A stretch of DNA of 5,386 nt from Spartobacteria bacterium (GTDB taxonomy: Bacteria; Verrucomicrobiota; Verrucomicrobiia; Chthoniobacterales; Chthoniobacteraceae), in contig JANXZI010000617.1 of assembly GCA_025355595.1 (NCBI GenBank), positions 1-5,386 of the forward strand, read 5' to 3'. Position numbers and translations under genes: made by a program. Below the pieces are notes generated by a model that did no database searches, was not told the DNA's origin, and was given only the letters and a program-made list of their open reading frames with translations. Below are positions 1 through 5,386 of this stretch, piece after piece. The first letter of the stretch is position 1. Each line of letters begins with the position of its first letter.

Positions 1-544
1 CCTTGAACTCGCGCACGTCCCGGCTCTCAAAGCTGACGTAGGCGGTGAGGAGTTCGTCGAGCGCCGCGTCTTTTCCAAATGGCGCGGTGAGGAGGCGCTG
101 GCCGTCCTGAGAGAGGATCGCGGTCTGGGAGTCCTCGAAGAGGATGTTGGAATCCGGGTAGCGCCTGTCGAATTTCTTCGCGATCTCCTGGTTAAGGTCG
201 TCGTCGGTGTCCTTGCTCTCCCAAAAGCCGCAGTCGAGGCGGAGGATGTTCTTCAGCGTGCCGTCCGGGGTGACACGATTCTTGCGCCGGGGATTGTAGT
301 AGTCGAGTTCCTCGACGAGCAGGAGGTCGCGCGGGCGGGCGTAGGCGTTGATGAGATTGAAGACGGCCCGACGGATGGAGGTTTCCTTCGTGCTGCCGCC
401 ATAGCGAATGATCTGGTCCACCTCGGAGCGGTAAGTGTGGATGGGGCCGAGATTGGACCTGGGCGGCGGGGCGCGAAGGAATGCGCGCGAAGATGAGGGT
501 GGGTGGCGAGGGAGTTCCGCATGGCATGTCACTTTGCCGGGCAA
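1..544 (-). CDS. Restriction-modification-type enzyme, N-terminal nuclease-like region (partial, 3' end beyond left edge)
   Basis: This reads as the first 181 residues of a large protein. From about residue 38 it resembles the N-terminal region of single-polypeptide restriction enzymes of the type ISP / type IIG-like class, which combine nuclease, helicase-like and N6-adenine methylase parts. Seen directly: YGGSTKETSIRRA at residues 48-60, TPDGTLK at 92-98, FWESKD at 107-112 and YPDSNILFEDSQTAIL at 129-144. D94 followed by E109-S-K111 fits a PD-(D/E)xK nuclease site. The methylase and helicase parts would lie beyond position 1, so the full activity is inferred. No ATG is in frame. I chose the TTG at 544-542 because AGGAGG sits 8 bases upstream and the frame stays open from there. 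Residues 1-36 are rich in Pro, Arg and Ser and do not resemble the family, so the true start could instead be the GTG at 532 or lie nearer residue 42. The gene is divergent from the VWA operon and probably unrelated in function. Family recall is from memory of homologues, not a search. Confidence 0.7.
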   Translation of the reverse strand, partial: MPGKVTCHAELPRHPPSSSRAFLRAPPPRSNLGPIHTYRSEVDQIIRYGGSTKETSIRRAVFNLINAYARPRDLLLVEELDYYNPRRKNRVTPDGTLKNILRLDCGFWESKDTDDDLNQEIAKKFDRRYPDSNILFEDSQTAILSQDGQRLLTAPFGKDAALDELLTAYVSFESRDVREFK

Positions 545-625
545 CTCCGCAACCTCCTTGATTTGTAATTTGAAATTTTGCGCCGTTGCACACGCGGAAG
601 CATTGCCTAAGCCGCCGGTTCAAAC
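545..625. other. Divergent intergenic region with AT-rich island
   Basis: These 81 bases separate two divergently transcribed genes, so promoters for both must lie here or inside the gene starts. Positions 558-580 form an AT-rich island with imperfect repeats of an ATTTGTAAT / ATTTGAAAT type, unlike the GC-rich coding sequence on either side. TTGATT at 558-563 and TTGAAA at 570-575 resemble -35 boxes, but no -10 box stands at 16-18 bases from either. I therefore do not call a specific promoter. An in-frame TAA at 608-610 limits how far upstream the plus-strand gene can start. Confidence 0.5.
553..558 (-). promoter_or_regulatory. Ribosome binding site for the minus-strand restriction-type gene
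   Basis: On the minus strand the sequence reads AAGGAGGTT, with AGGAGG at 558-553. This is a near-perfect match to the anti-Shine-Dalgarno sequence. Eight bases separate it from the in-frame TTG at 544-542, which is good spacing. It is 20 bases from the alternative GTG at 532-530, which is too far. The site therefore decides the start in favour of TTG. It is much stronger than anything before either VWA gene. Confidence 0.6.
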
Positions 626-2839
626 ATGGTTTCTGTCTGGCCGAGCATGTTCACCCTCCTTGCACCCATCGCGCTCGCCGCATTCGCGGTGCTGGCTGTT
701 CCGATCATCATCCACCTGCTGAGGCCGAAGCGCGTGCGGACGATGCCATTCAGCAGCCTGCGCTGGCTGCGCTCCTCGCAGCACAAGATGTCGCGCCGCA
801 TTCAATGGCATCAGGTGCTGCTATTCCTCCTGCGCGCGGCATTCCTCTCCGCGCTCGTGCTCGCGCTGACGAAGCCGATTTTTTCCACCGGCGGGAAGCA
901 CACGCCCACCGAGCGGTTCGTGATTCTCGATGTGAGCCGCAGCATGAGCTACGAGCAGCCCGGTGGCGAGACGCCGTTTGTCCGCGGAAAGAAGATCGCC
1001 CGCGCGCTGCTCGCGCAGGGCATGCCCGGCGACCGCGCGACAATCCTGCTCACCGCGAACAACACCACCGCACTCGGCCCGCTCGCGGAGGATCCGACGC
1101 GCCATGTCGCCCGGCTCGAAGCGGCGCGCACGGGTCTTGGTGACACGGACCTTTCGTCCGCACTCGCGGTCATCCGACCAATGCTCGCCGCGCCGCGTGA
1201 GGGCGCGCGCGCAGAGTTGATTTTTCTCACGGACAATCATCAGGGCGCGTGGTCGCAGGGCGCGGTCGCTGCGTTCACCGAGGGGTTGAAAATGCCGGTG
1301 TCCGTCCGCGTGATTGATATCGGCCCGTCCGCGCCGCGCAACGCGTGGATCGCTGACGTGCGCGCGGTTGAATTTGACGGCAAACATTTTCTCCACGCGC
1401 GCCTTGGCGCATCCGGCCACGAGCCGCAGGAGCGCACGCTGCGCGTGAAGAAGCCGGCGGACCTTGGCAAAATCGAGCAGAAGGTGACCATCGCGTCGGG
1501 CACATTCGCCGAGGTGAGCCTGCCGGTTCCGGCGGATTTCGATTTCACGGGAAAAATTGCGGAACTCGTGCTCGAACCGCGCGACGCACTGCCGGACGAC
1601 GATGTCTTCTGGGTGCATCTCGACGCAAGCGGCGGCGTGCGCGTGCTGCTGCTGGAATCGCAAAGCACGCAGATCGAATCACTCCAGCCGGGCTACCACC
1701 TCCGCGCCGCGCTCGATGTGCTCGGCCACGGCGAAGCCGCCGCCGCGCAGGTCACGCGCCGCACCCCGGAGACCGTGGTCGCATCGGATTTTGCCAATGC
1801 CGATGTCGTCGTAATGGCGAACGTCGCGGAGCTGAGCGACGACCGGTTGCTCGCGCTGGAAAATCGCATCAAGGGCGGTGCGGGGCTGATGCTGTTTTTG
1901 GGCCCAGCCGTGCAGTCGCAATTTTACACCACGAAGCTGCACAATCCGCAGCGCCCGACGGAATGCCTGCTGCCGCGCCCGCTCCGGGACATCACCAGCG
2001 GCGGACTCGCGAGCCTCACGCGGATCGAGTGGACGCACCCGCTGCTCGCGCCGCTGTTCGATCCGACGTTCGGCGATTTTGCCCGCGTGCGCGCACGGAC
2101 ATTTTACCGCTTCGGCGACGCGCCGCAGGGCGACACGAGCCGCGTGCTCGCGTGGTTTGGCGACGCCGCGCCCGCGCTCATCGAGCACGCGTTCGGCGCG
2201 GGCCGCGTGCTCATTTTCAACACGACGGCAAACGACGAATGGAGCGACCTGCCGCGCCGCAACACCTTCGTGCCGCTGCTCGACCAATCGCTGAACCGGC
2301 TGACCCGCGTGCGGCTCGGGCGGAGTTTTCACGCGGGCGAAACGGTCACGCTCGCTCTGCCGGGCGTCGGAAAAAATGCGTCCGCAACGATCACCACGCC
2401 GGGCGGACGGAGCGTGACGCCCGCACTGCGCGAATTCGGCACGCAGACCATCGCGCGGCTCGATGCGGCGGAGGAGGCGGGCGTCTATTCGCTGCGCGCG
2501 AACGGAGAAAGCGGCAGCGTGGTTTTGAATTTTGTCGTCCACGCCGGTCGTGGCGACAGCACGGTTGCGAAATCGGATGCGGACACGCTTCGCTCGTGGT
2601 GGGGTGGCGCGTCGTTTGAAATTGTCCATCCCGATCCCGGCACGGCACCGGAGCAGGCCATCGCCACAGGCCGCGTGCTGCTGTGGCCGTGGCTGTTTGT
2701 ATTCGCCGCGCTCGTGCTGCTCGTGGAGATGTATTTCGTCCACCGGCTCTGTCCGGTGATGAATCCGGCAGTCACGACTTCGACTGTCGCCAAACACGGC
2801 ATCATGGCGCCGACATCGAAAGCGGAGGTGTTGAAATGA
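626..2839 (+). CDS. BatA-type membrane protein with VWA domain and amidotransferase-like fold
   Basis: This complete 737-residue protein is probably anchored in the inner membrane with most of its mass in the periplasm. Residues 8-84 match the BatA N-terminal module: a hydrophobic helix at about 10-31, then the basic stretch HLLRPKRVRTMPFSSLRWLR at 30-49, then a second helix at about 63-84. The VWA domain covers about 95-235 with a complete MIDAS metal site: D102-x-S104-x-S106, T174 in GDTDLS and D203 in LTDNH. Residues 240-335 look beta-rich and Ig-like. Residues 337-560 resemble a class I glutamine-amidotransferase-like fold, with VRVLLLES at 338-345 and GAGRVLIFNTT at 524-534, but no nucleophile-elbow cysteine is seen. 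A last membrane helix lies at about 685-704. Homologues occur in Planctomycetota and Verrucomicrobiota near MoxR ATPase and DUF58 genes and are thought to act in envelope complexes; the exact role is unknown. The first in-frame ATG after the TAA at 608 is used. The ATG at 647 (M8) fits the family equally well, and neither has a clear ribosome binding site. Confidence 0.9.
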   Translation: MVSVWPSMFTLLAPIALAAFAVLAVPIIIHLLRPKRVRTMPFSSLRWLRSSQHKMSRRIQWHQVLLFLLRAAFLSALVLALTKPIFSTGGKHTPTERFVILDVSRSMSYEQPGGETPFVRGKKIARALLAQGMPGDRATILLTANNTTALGPLAEDPTRHVARLEAARTGLGDTDLSSALAVIRPMLAAPREGARAELIFLTDNHQGAWSQGAVAAFTEGLKMPVSVRVIDIGPSAPRNAWIADVRAVEFDGKHFLHARLGASGHEPQERTLRVKKPADLGKIEQKVTIASGTFAEVSLPVPADFDFTGKIAELVLEPRDALPDDDVFWVHLDASGGVRVLLLESQSTQIESLQPGYHLRAALDVLGHGEAAAAQVTRRTPETVVASDFANADVVVMANVAELSDDRLLALENRIKGGAGLMLFLGPAVQSQFYTTKLHNPQRPTECLLPRPLRDITSGGLASLTRIEWTHPLLAPLFDPTFGDFARVRARTFYRFGDAPQGDTSRVLAWFGDAAPALIEHAFGAGRVLIFNTTANDEWSDLPRRNTFVPLLDQSLNRLTRVRLGRSFHAGETVTLALPGVGKNASATITTPGGRSVTPALREFGTQTIARLDAAEEAGVYSLRANGESGSVVLNFVVHAGRGDSTVAKSDADTLRSWWGGASFEIVHPDPGTAPEQAIATGRVLLWPWLFVFAALVLLVEMYFVHRLCPVMNPAVTTSTVAKHGIMAPTSKAEVLK
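2824..2830 (+). promoter_or_regulatory. Ribosome binding site inside the end of the first VWA gene
   Basis: GGAGGTG lies in the last codons of the BatA-type gene. Seven bases separate GGAGG from the ATG at 2836, which overlaps the gene's TGA stop as ATGA. This is the arrangement expected for a translationally coupled downstream gene. Yet the frame that starts there is the 103-codon frame running into the inverted repeat, not the next VWA gene. No comparable site precedes the VWA start at 3144. Confidence 0.5.
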
Positions 2840-3147
2840 CGCGCGTGATTTTCTGCCCGTCCGCATATTCCGCTGGCCGCACATTCGCCATGGCGCGTAG
2901 CGCCAAAACAACAATAGCCGCGGGTGACGAGTCTTCGAGGAACCCACGGAGCACCGCAATCGCGAACAAGCCGCGTAGCGGCGACACCAGACGTGCGAAC
3001 CACAACGTTGTGCCGCCGCTACGCGGCTGTTTTCCTCTTTCCGAGATTCCGGGGGTTCCTCGGGGACTCGTCACCCCCGGCTACTGTTGTGATGGCGCTA
3101 CGCGCCTGAATCGCAGCGTCCACAACTTCACTCAGAACCATCGATGA
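2836..3147 (+). CDS. Possible 103-residue bridging ORF through the inverted repeat
   Basis: I do not recognise this protein. The frame starts at an ATG that overlaps the stop of the BatA-type gene (ATGA, 2836-2839), behind a good GGAGGTG site. It ends in a TGA that overlaps the ATG of the next VWA gene (ATGA, 3144-3147). Residues 19-91 of 103 are encoded by the inverted repeat. The peptide is rich in Arg, Ser, Pro and Asn, with no membrane helix, domain or motif visible. The start and end geometry is that of a coupled operon gene, but the content looks like translated repeat. It may be a leader whose translation carries ribosomes across the hairpin to the next gene. It could also be a chance open frame left after the element inserted behind an old coupled start codon. 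I favour a non-functional or purely translational role. Confidence 0.3.
   Translation: MTRVIFCPSAYSAGRTFAMARSAKTTIAAGDESSRNPRSTAIANKPRSGDTRRANHNVVPPLRGCFPLSEIPGVPRGLVTPGYCCDGATRLNRSVHNFTQNHR
2892..3106. repeat. Nested palindromic inverted-repeat element
   Basis: Two arms (2892-2986 and 3011-3106) are reverse complements around a 24-base loop. The outer 59 bases match at 52 positions, and the inner 17 bases (2970-2986 with 3011-3027) match at 16. About 19 bases between these blocks have diverged. Each arm is bounded at both ends by a 13-base mini-palindrome built on a GCGTAGC core: GGCGCGTAGCGCC at 2892-2904, GCCGCGTAGCGGC at 2970-2982, and their complements at 3015-3027 and 3094-3106. No transposase and no obvious target duplication are visible. 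It resembles dispersed REP- or MITE-like intergenic palindromes of the Planctomycetota-Verrucomicrobiota group. Copy number cannot be judged from one window. It lies between two same-strand genes that otherwise look like one operon. Confidence 0.85.
2969..3040 (+). terminator. Terminator-like inner hairpin with U-rich tail (attenuator candidate)
   Basis: The inner part of the repeat forms a 15-base-pair perfect stem (2969-2983 with 3014-3028) around a 30-base loop. Three further pairs (2985-2987 with 3010-3012) follow one mismatch. Directly after the stem, GTTTTCCTCTTT at 3029-3040 gives a pyrimidine- and U-rich tail, as in Rho-independent terminators. The C residues in the tail make it imperfect. 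If active, it would reduce transcription of the second VWA gene. A ribosome translating the bridging frame would melt the stem. It may equally be a by-product of the repeat. Confidence 0.35.
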
Positions 3148-5386
3148 CGATCAGTTGGATGCCAGTTCTCCCGCTGTGGGCCATCGCGGCCATCGTGCTC
3201 ACGCTGCTCGTGCTGCTGCTGCACGGCTCGATGGTGCTTGCGAAAAAACGGCTGCCGTTGCCCTGGATTGCGACACTCGGCGTGTTGCGCGTGGCCATCG
3301 TGCTCGTCTTTGGAATTTGCATGTTGCAGCCGATCATTTCGTTCCGCCGCACCGTGGAGGAAGGGACGCCCTTGCTGGTGCTGCTCGATGTTTCAAAGAG
3401 CATGGGAATCAAGGACGCCGCGGCGCCCGCGGGCCGGCTGCCAGATGCGCTGCAATGGCTCGGAAACAGCGGCCTGCAAAGCTCGCTCGCCGGCCGGGCG
3501 AACGTGCATTGGTTCGCATTCGACTCACACGCGCGCACGGTGAACGCTGGCGATGCCGCATCGCTCGCGACAAATGGCGCGAGCACGCGCTACGCGGAGA
3601 GCCTCAGCGATGCGTGGGAGCTTTACCGCCAGCAGCGCAGCGAAGGCGCGCCGGTCGTCCCCGGCGGACGCGTGCTGCTCGTCAGCGACGGACACGATTC
3701 CGGCGCGCGCGACATCGCCGAAGTTGCGCGCGAACTTTTCCTCACCGTGGATACGCTCGCGCCGGCCAGCGCACCCCCGGATGCGGCGGCGCAGCGCGTG
3801 GACATCGCGCATGTGCAGGCCCCGCGGCGCGTGCTGCTCGGCGCGGAGTCGCGCTTTGCCGTCGCGCTGCGGCAGGAGGGACTCGCGGGGAAAACGCTCA
3901 CACTAGAATTGAAGGAGGGCGAGAAGCCCGTCGCGACGCAGCCGTTTGCCTTCGCCGCCGGCGAGCGGGAGAAGACAGTGGGCATCGCCTTCCGCCCGGA
4001 GGAGGCGGGGCTGAAGGAATACACGATCGGGATCGCGGGCGCTGGAAAGTTGGACGCTGCGCGTGTGGAAAACGCCGGCGGGGACGGCGGCGCTCCATCG
4101 CGGAAATTCAGCGTGCAGGTCGTCGGTGCGCGCAATGAGGTGCTTTTCATTGAGGACAGTTGGCGCTGGGAGTTCAAATTCCTGCGCCGGATTTTCGAGG
4201 ACGATCCGTCGTTCACGCTCACGGCATTTTTGTCGCGCGGGCAGAATGCCTTCGTGCAACTCGGCGAACCCGAGCGGCGCACGCAGGTCGCGGGCTTTCC
4301 GCAGACGCACGCGGAACTCGCGGGCTTCGACACCTTCGTGCTCGGCAGTGCGGACCCACGCCGCTGGCCGCGCGGTTTTCCAGAATCGCTGCGGCAGCTT
4401 GTCGAGGAGGATGGAAAATCCGTCATCGTCATCGGCGGGCCGAACCTGAGCGAGATGATGAAGCACCCCGCGATTGCGGAATTGCTACCCGTCGAACTCT
4501 CGCCCGAGTCCGCGACACCCGTGACCGGCCCGGTCGCGGTGCGCGTGACCGCCGACGGAATGGCCGCGCCGTTCTTCGCCATGCCGGGCGGCGTGCCCGC
4601 CGCGTTCTGGTCGTCGCTGCCGCCGGTGGATCAGATCTATCCCGCACTCCGCAAGAAGCCCGCCGCGAGCGTGCTCGCCGAATCCGCGCAGCTCGGAAAT
4701 TCGTATGGCCGATTCATCCTCATGGCCGAGCACACCGTCGGGCGCGGGCGCGTGCTTTTCATCGGCACCGACACGCTCTGGAAATGGCAGATGCTCGCGA
4801 CCACGACGGAAGGGCCGACGCCGTATCAGGTCTTCTGGCAGCAGGCGCTGCGCGCGCTCGCGCCGATTCGGCAGAGCGCGGGAAATGTGGGTCTTTTCAT
4901 CGAGCCGGACCGCAGCCGCCACGAGCCGGGACAGACCGTCGTGCTGCGCGCCGAAGTGCGGTCCGAGCGCCCGCTCGTGAAGCCGCGCGTGCAGGCGCAG
5001 GTGACGCTGCCCGACGGCAAACAGCTCCCGCTGGACTTCTCGCCGGACACGAACGCGCCGGGGATTTTCACCGCGCGCTTCGCTGCCGCGATGCCCGGCC
5101 AGCACAAGGTCGCCGCGACCGTCGTCGCCGACGACAAGACTGCCGCCGACGTGCTGATCGCCTTCGATGTCGAGGAAAACACCGCCGAACTTTCCGCGCA
5201 GCACATCAACGAAGCCAACCTCGCCCGCATCGCGCGTGACACTGGCGGGCAGCGCATTGACCGCGCTAATCCCGCGACGTGGAAATCCCTCGCGGCACTG
5301 GAAAAAGTCCCCGTCACGCGCACCGAGACCGTGGATCTCTGGAACCGATTCGCGCTCATCATCGTGCTCGTTCTCCTGCTCGGTGC
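3144..5386 (+). CDS. VWA membrane protein with amidotransferase-like domain (partial, 3' end beyond right edge)
   Basis: The frame is open from the ATG at 3144 to the window end, giving 747 residues. N-terminal membrane helices lie at about 8-29 and 44-64. The VWA domain follows at about 76-205 with MIDAS residues D82-x-S84-x-S86, T148 and D182 in VSDGHDSG. Beta-rich Ig-like segments lie at about 220-325 and 583-676. Between them, about 331-575, is an amidotransferase-like fold with family signatures: VLFIEDSWRWEFKFLRRIF at 333-351, GRGRVLFIGTDTLWKWQ at 533-549 and FWQQALRALAP at 564-574. No catalytic cysteine elbow is seen. RIARDTGGQRI at 695-705 is the usual motif before the C-terminal anchor, which begins at about 734, so only a short tail should be missing. 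It probably partners the BatA-type protein in the envelope; substrate and function are unknown. The ATG overlaps the bridging frame's TGA as ATGA, and no ribosome binding site is seen in 3107-3143, so its translation may depend on coupling. Confidence 0.9.
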   Translation, partial: MTISWMPVLPLWAIAAIVLTLLVLLLHGSMVLAKKRLPLPWIATLGVLRVAIVLVFGICMLQPIISFRRTVEEGTPLLVLLDVSKSMGIKDAAAPAGRLPDALQWLGNSGLQSSLAGRANVHWFAFDSHARTVNAGDAASLATNGASTRYAESLSDAWELYRQQRSEGAPVVPGGRVLLVSDGHDSGARDIAEVARELFLTVDTLAPASAPPDAAAQRVDIAHVQAPRRVLLGAESRFAVALRQEGLAGKTLTLELKEGEKPVATQPFAFAAGEREKTVGIAFRPEEAGLKEYTIGIAGAGKLDAARVENAGGDGGAPSRKFSVQVVGARNEVLFIEDSWRWEFKFLRRIFEDDPSFTLTAFLSRGQNAFVQLGEPERRTQVAGFPQTHAELAGFDTFVLGSADPRRWPRGFPESLRQLVEEDGKSVIVIGGPNLSEMMKHPAIAELLPVELSPESATPVTGPVAVRVTADGMAAPFFAMPGGVPAAFWSSLPPVDQIYPALRKKPAASVLAESAQLGNSYGRFILMAEHTVGRGRVLFIGTDTLWKWQMLATTTEGPTPYQVFWQQALRALAPIRQSAGNVGLFIEPDRSRHEPGQTVVLRAEVRSERPLVKPRVQAQVTLPDGKQLPLDFSPDTNAPGIFTARFAAAMPGQHKVAATVVADDKTAADVLIAFDVEENTAELSAQHINEANLARIARDTGGQRIDRANPATWKSLAALEKVPVTRTETVDLWNRFALIIVLVLLLG

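Noticed and set aside
558..600. Sigma70-type promoter reading into the BatA-type gene
   Set aside because: TTGATT and TTGAAA could serve as -35 boxes, but no acceptable -10 box follows at the right distance, so I did not call one.
192..623. Minus-strand 143-codon frame with an ATG at 623
   Set aside because: It overlaps the restriction-type frame, which carries the conserved motifs. Its N-terminal part translates the AT-rich intergenic island, and the rest has no family resemblance.
821..1663. Long minus-strand open frame (280 codons) within the BatA-type gene
   Set aside because: It lies fully antisense to a well-supported gene. Its translation is Arg/Ala/Glu-rich with no domain, as expected for a shadow frame in GC-rich DNA.
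1679..2959. Minus-strand open frame of 426 codons across the end of the BatA-type gene and into the repeat
   Set aside because: It is the longest shadow frame, but it is very Arg-rich, has no recognisable motif and runs across a gene end and a repeat. The plus-strand frame has clear VWA and membrane signatures.
2892..3106. Possible CRISPR array or insertion sequence
   Set aside because: The repeats are inverted, not evenly spaced direct repeats, and there are no spacers. No transposase is encoded, so neither a CRISPR array nor an autonomous insertion sequence is supported.
4160..5239. Plus-strand open frame of 359 codons inside the second VWA gene
   Set aside because: It is out of frame with the VWA gene, which stays open throughout and has family motifs. 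The alternative is Arg/Ala-rich, with no motif.

Overview
The window is GC-rich (inferred, roughly 63-65 %) and bacterial. It holds the start of a restriction-modification-type gene on the minus strand, a short divergent intergenic region, and two large plus-strand genes for membrane-anchored von Willebrand factor A (VWA) proteins. Between the VWA genes lies a compact inverted-repeat element. The pairing of a BatA-type protein with a second VWA protein carrying a glutamine-amidotransferase-like fold is typical of the Planctomycetota-Verrucomicrobiota group. The palindromic intergenic repeat and the AT-rich intergenic motif also fit Verrucomicrobiota best. The lineage is an inference from family resemblance, not a demonstrated assignment.

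Layout. Positions 544 to 1 (minus strand) encode the first 181 residues of a protein resembling the N-terminal PD-(D/E)xK nuclease-like region of single-chain (type ISP / type IIG-like) restriction-methylase-helicase enzymes. The gene runs off the left edge. Positions 545-625 are the divergent intergenic region, with an AT-rich island and a strong ribosome binding site for the minus-strand gene. Positions 626-2839 encode a complete 737-residue BatA/VWA membrane protein. Positions 2840-3143 contain a nested inverted repeat (2892-3106) with a terminator-like inner hairpin. An open frame of 103 codons (2836-3147) crosses the repeat and overlaps the genes on both sides by four bases (ATGA). Positions 3144 to the right edge encode a second VWA membrane protein of at least 747 residues, cut off inside its C-terminal membrane segment.

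How the genes fit together. The two VWA proteins share one architecture: two N-terminal membrane helices, a VWA domain with an intact metal-binding (MIDAS) motif, beta-rich segments, an amidotransferase-like fold without a visible catalytic cysteine, and a C-terminal membrane helix. They probably form an envelope complex of the kind usually encoded with MoxR AAA ATPases and DUF58 proteins. Here the MoxR and DUF58 genes are not upstream, because the run begins next to a divergent gene of unrelated function. The most unusual part is the VWA-VWA junction. A hairpin element sits inside the operon, the downstream gene has no recognisable ribosome binding site of its own, and the open frame through the hairpin could carry ribosomes to it.
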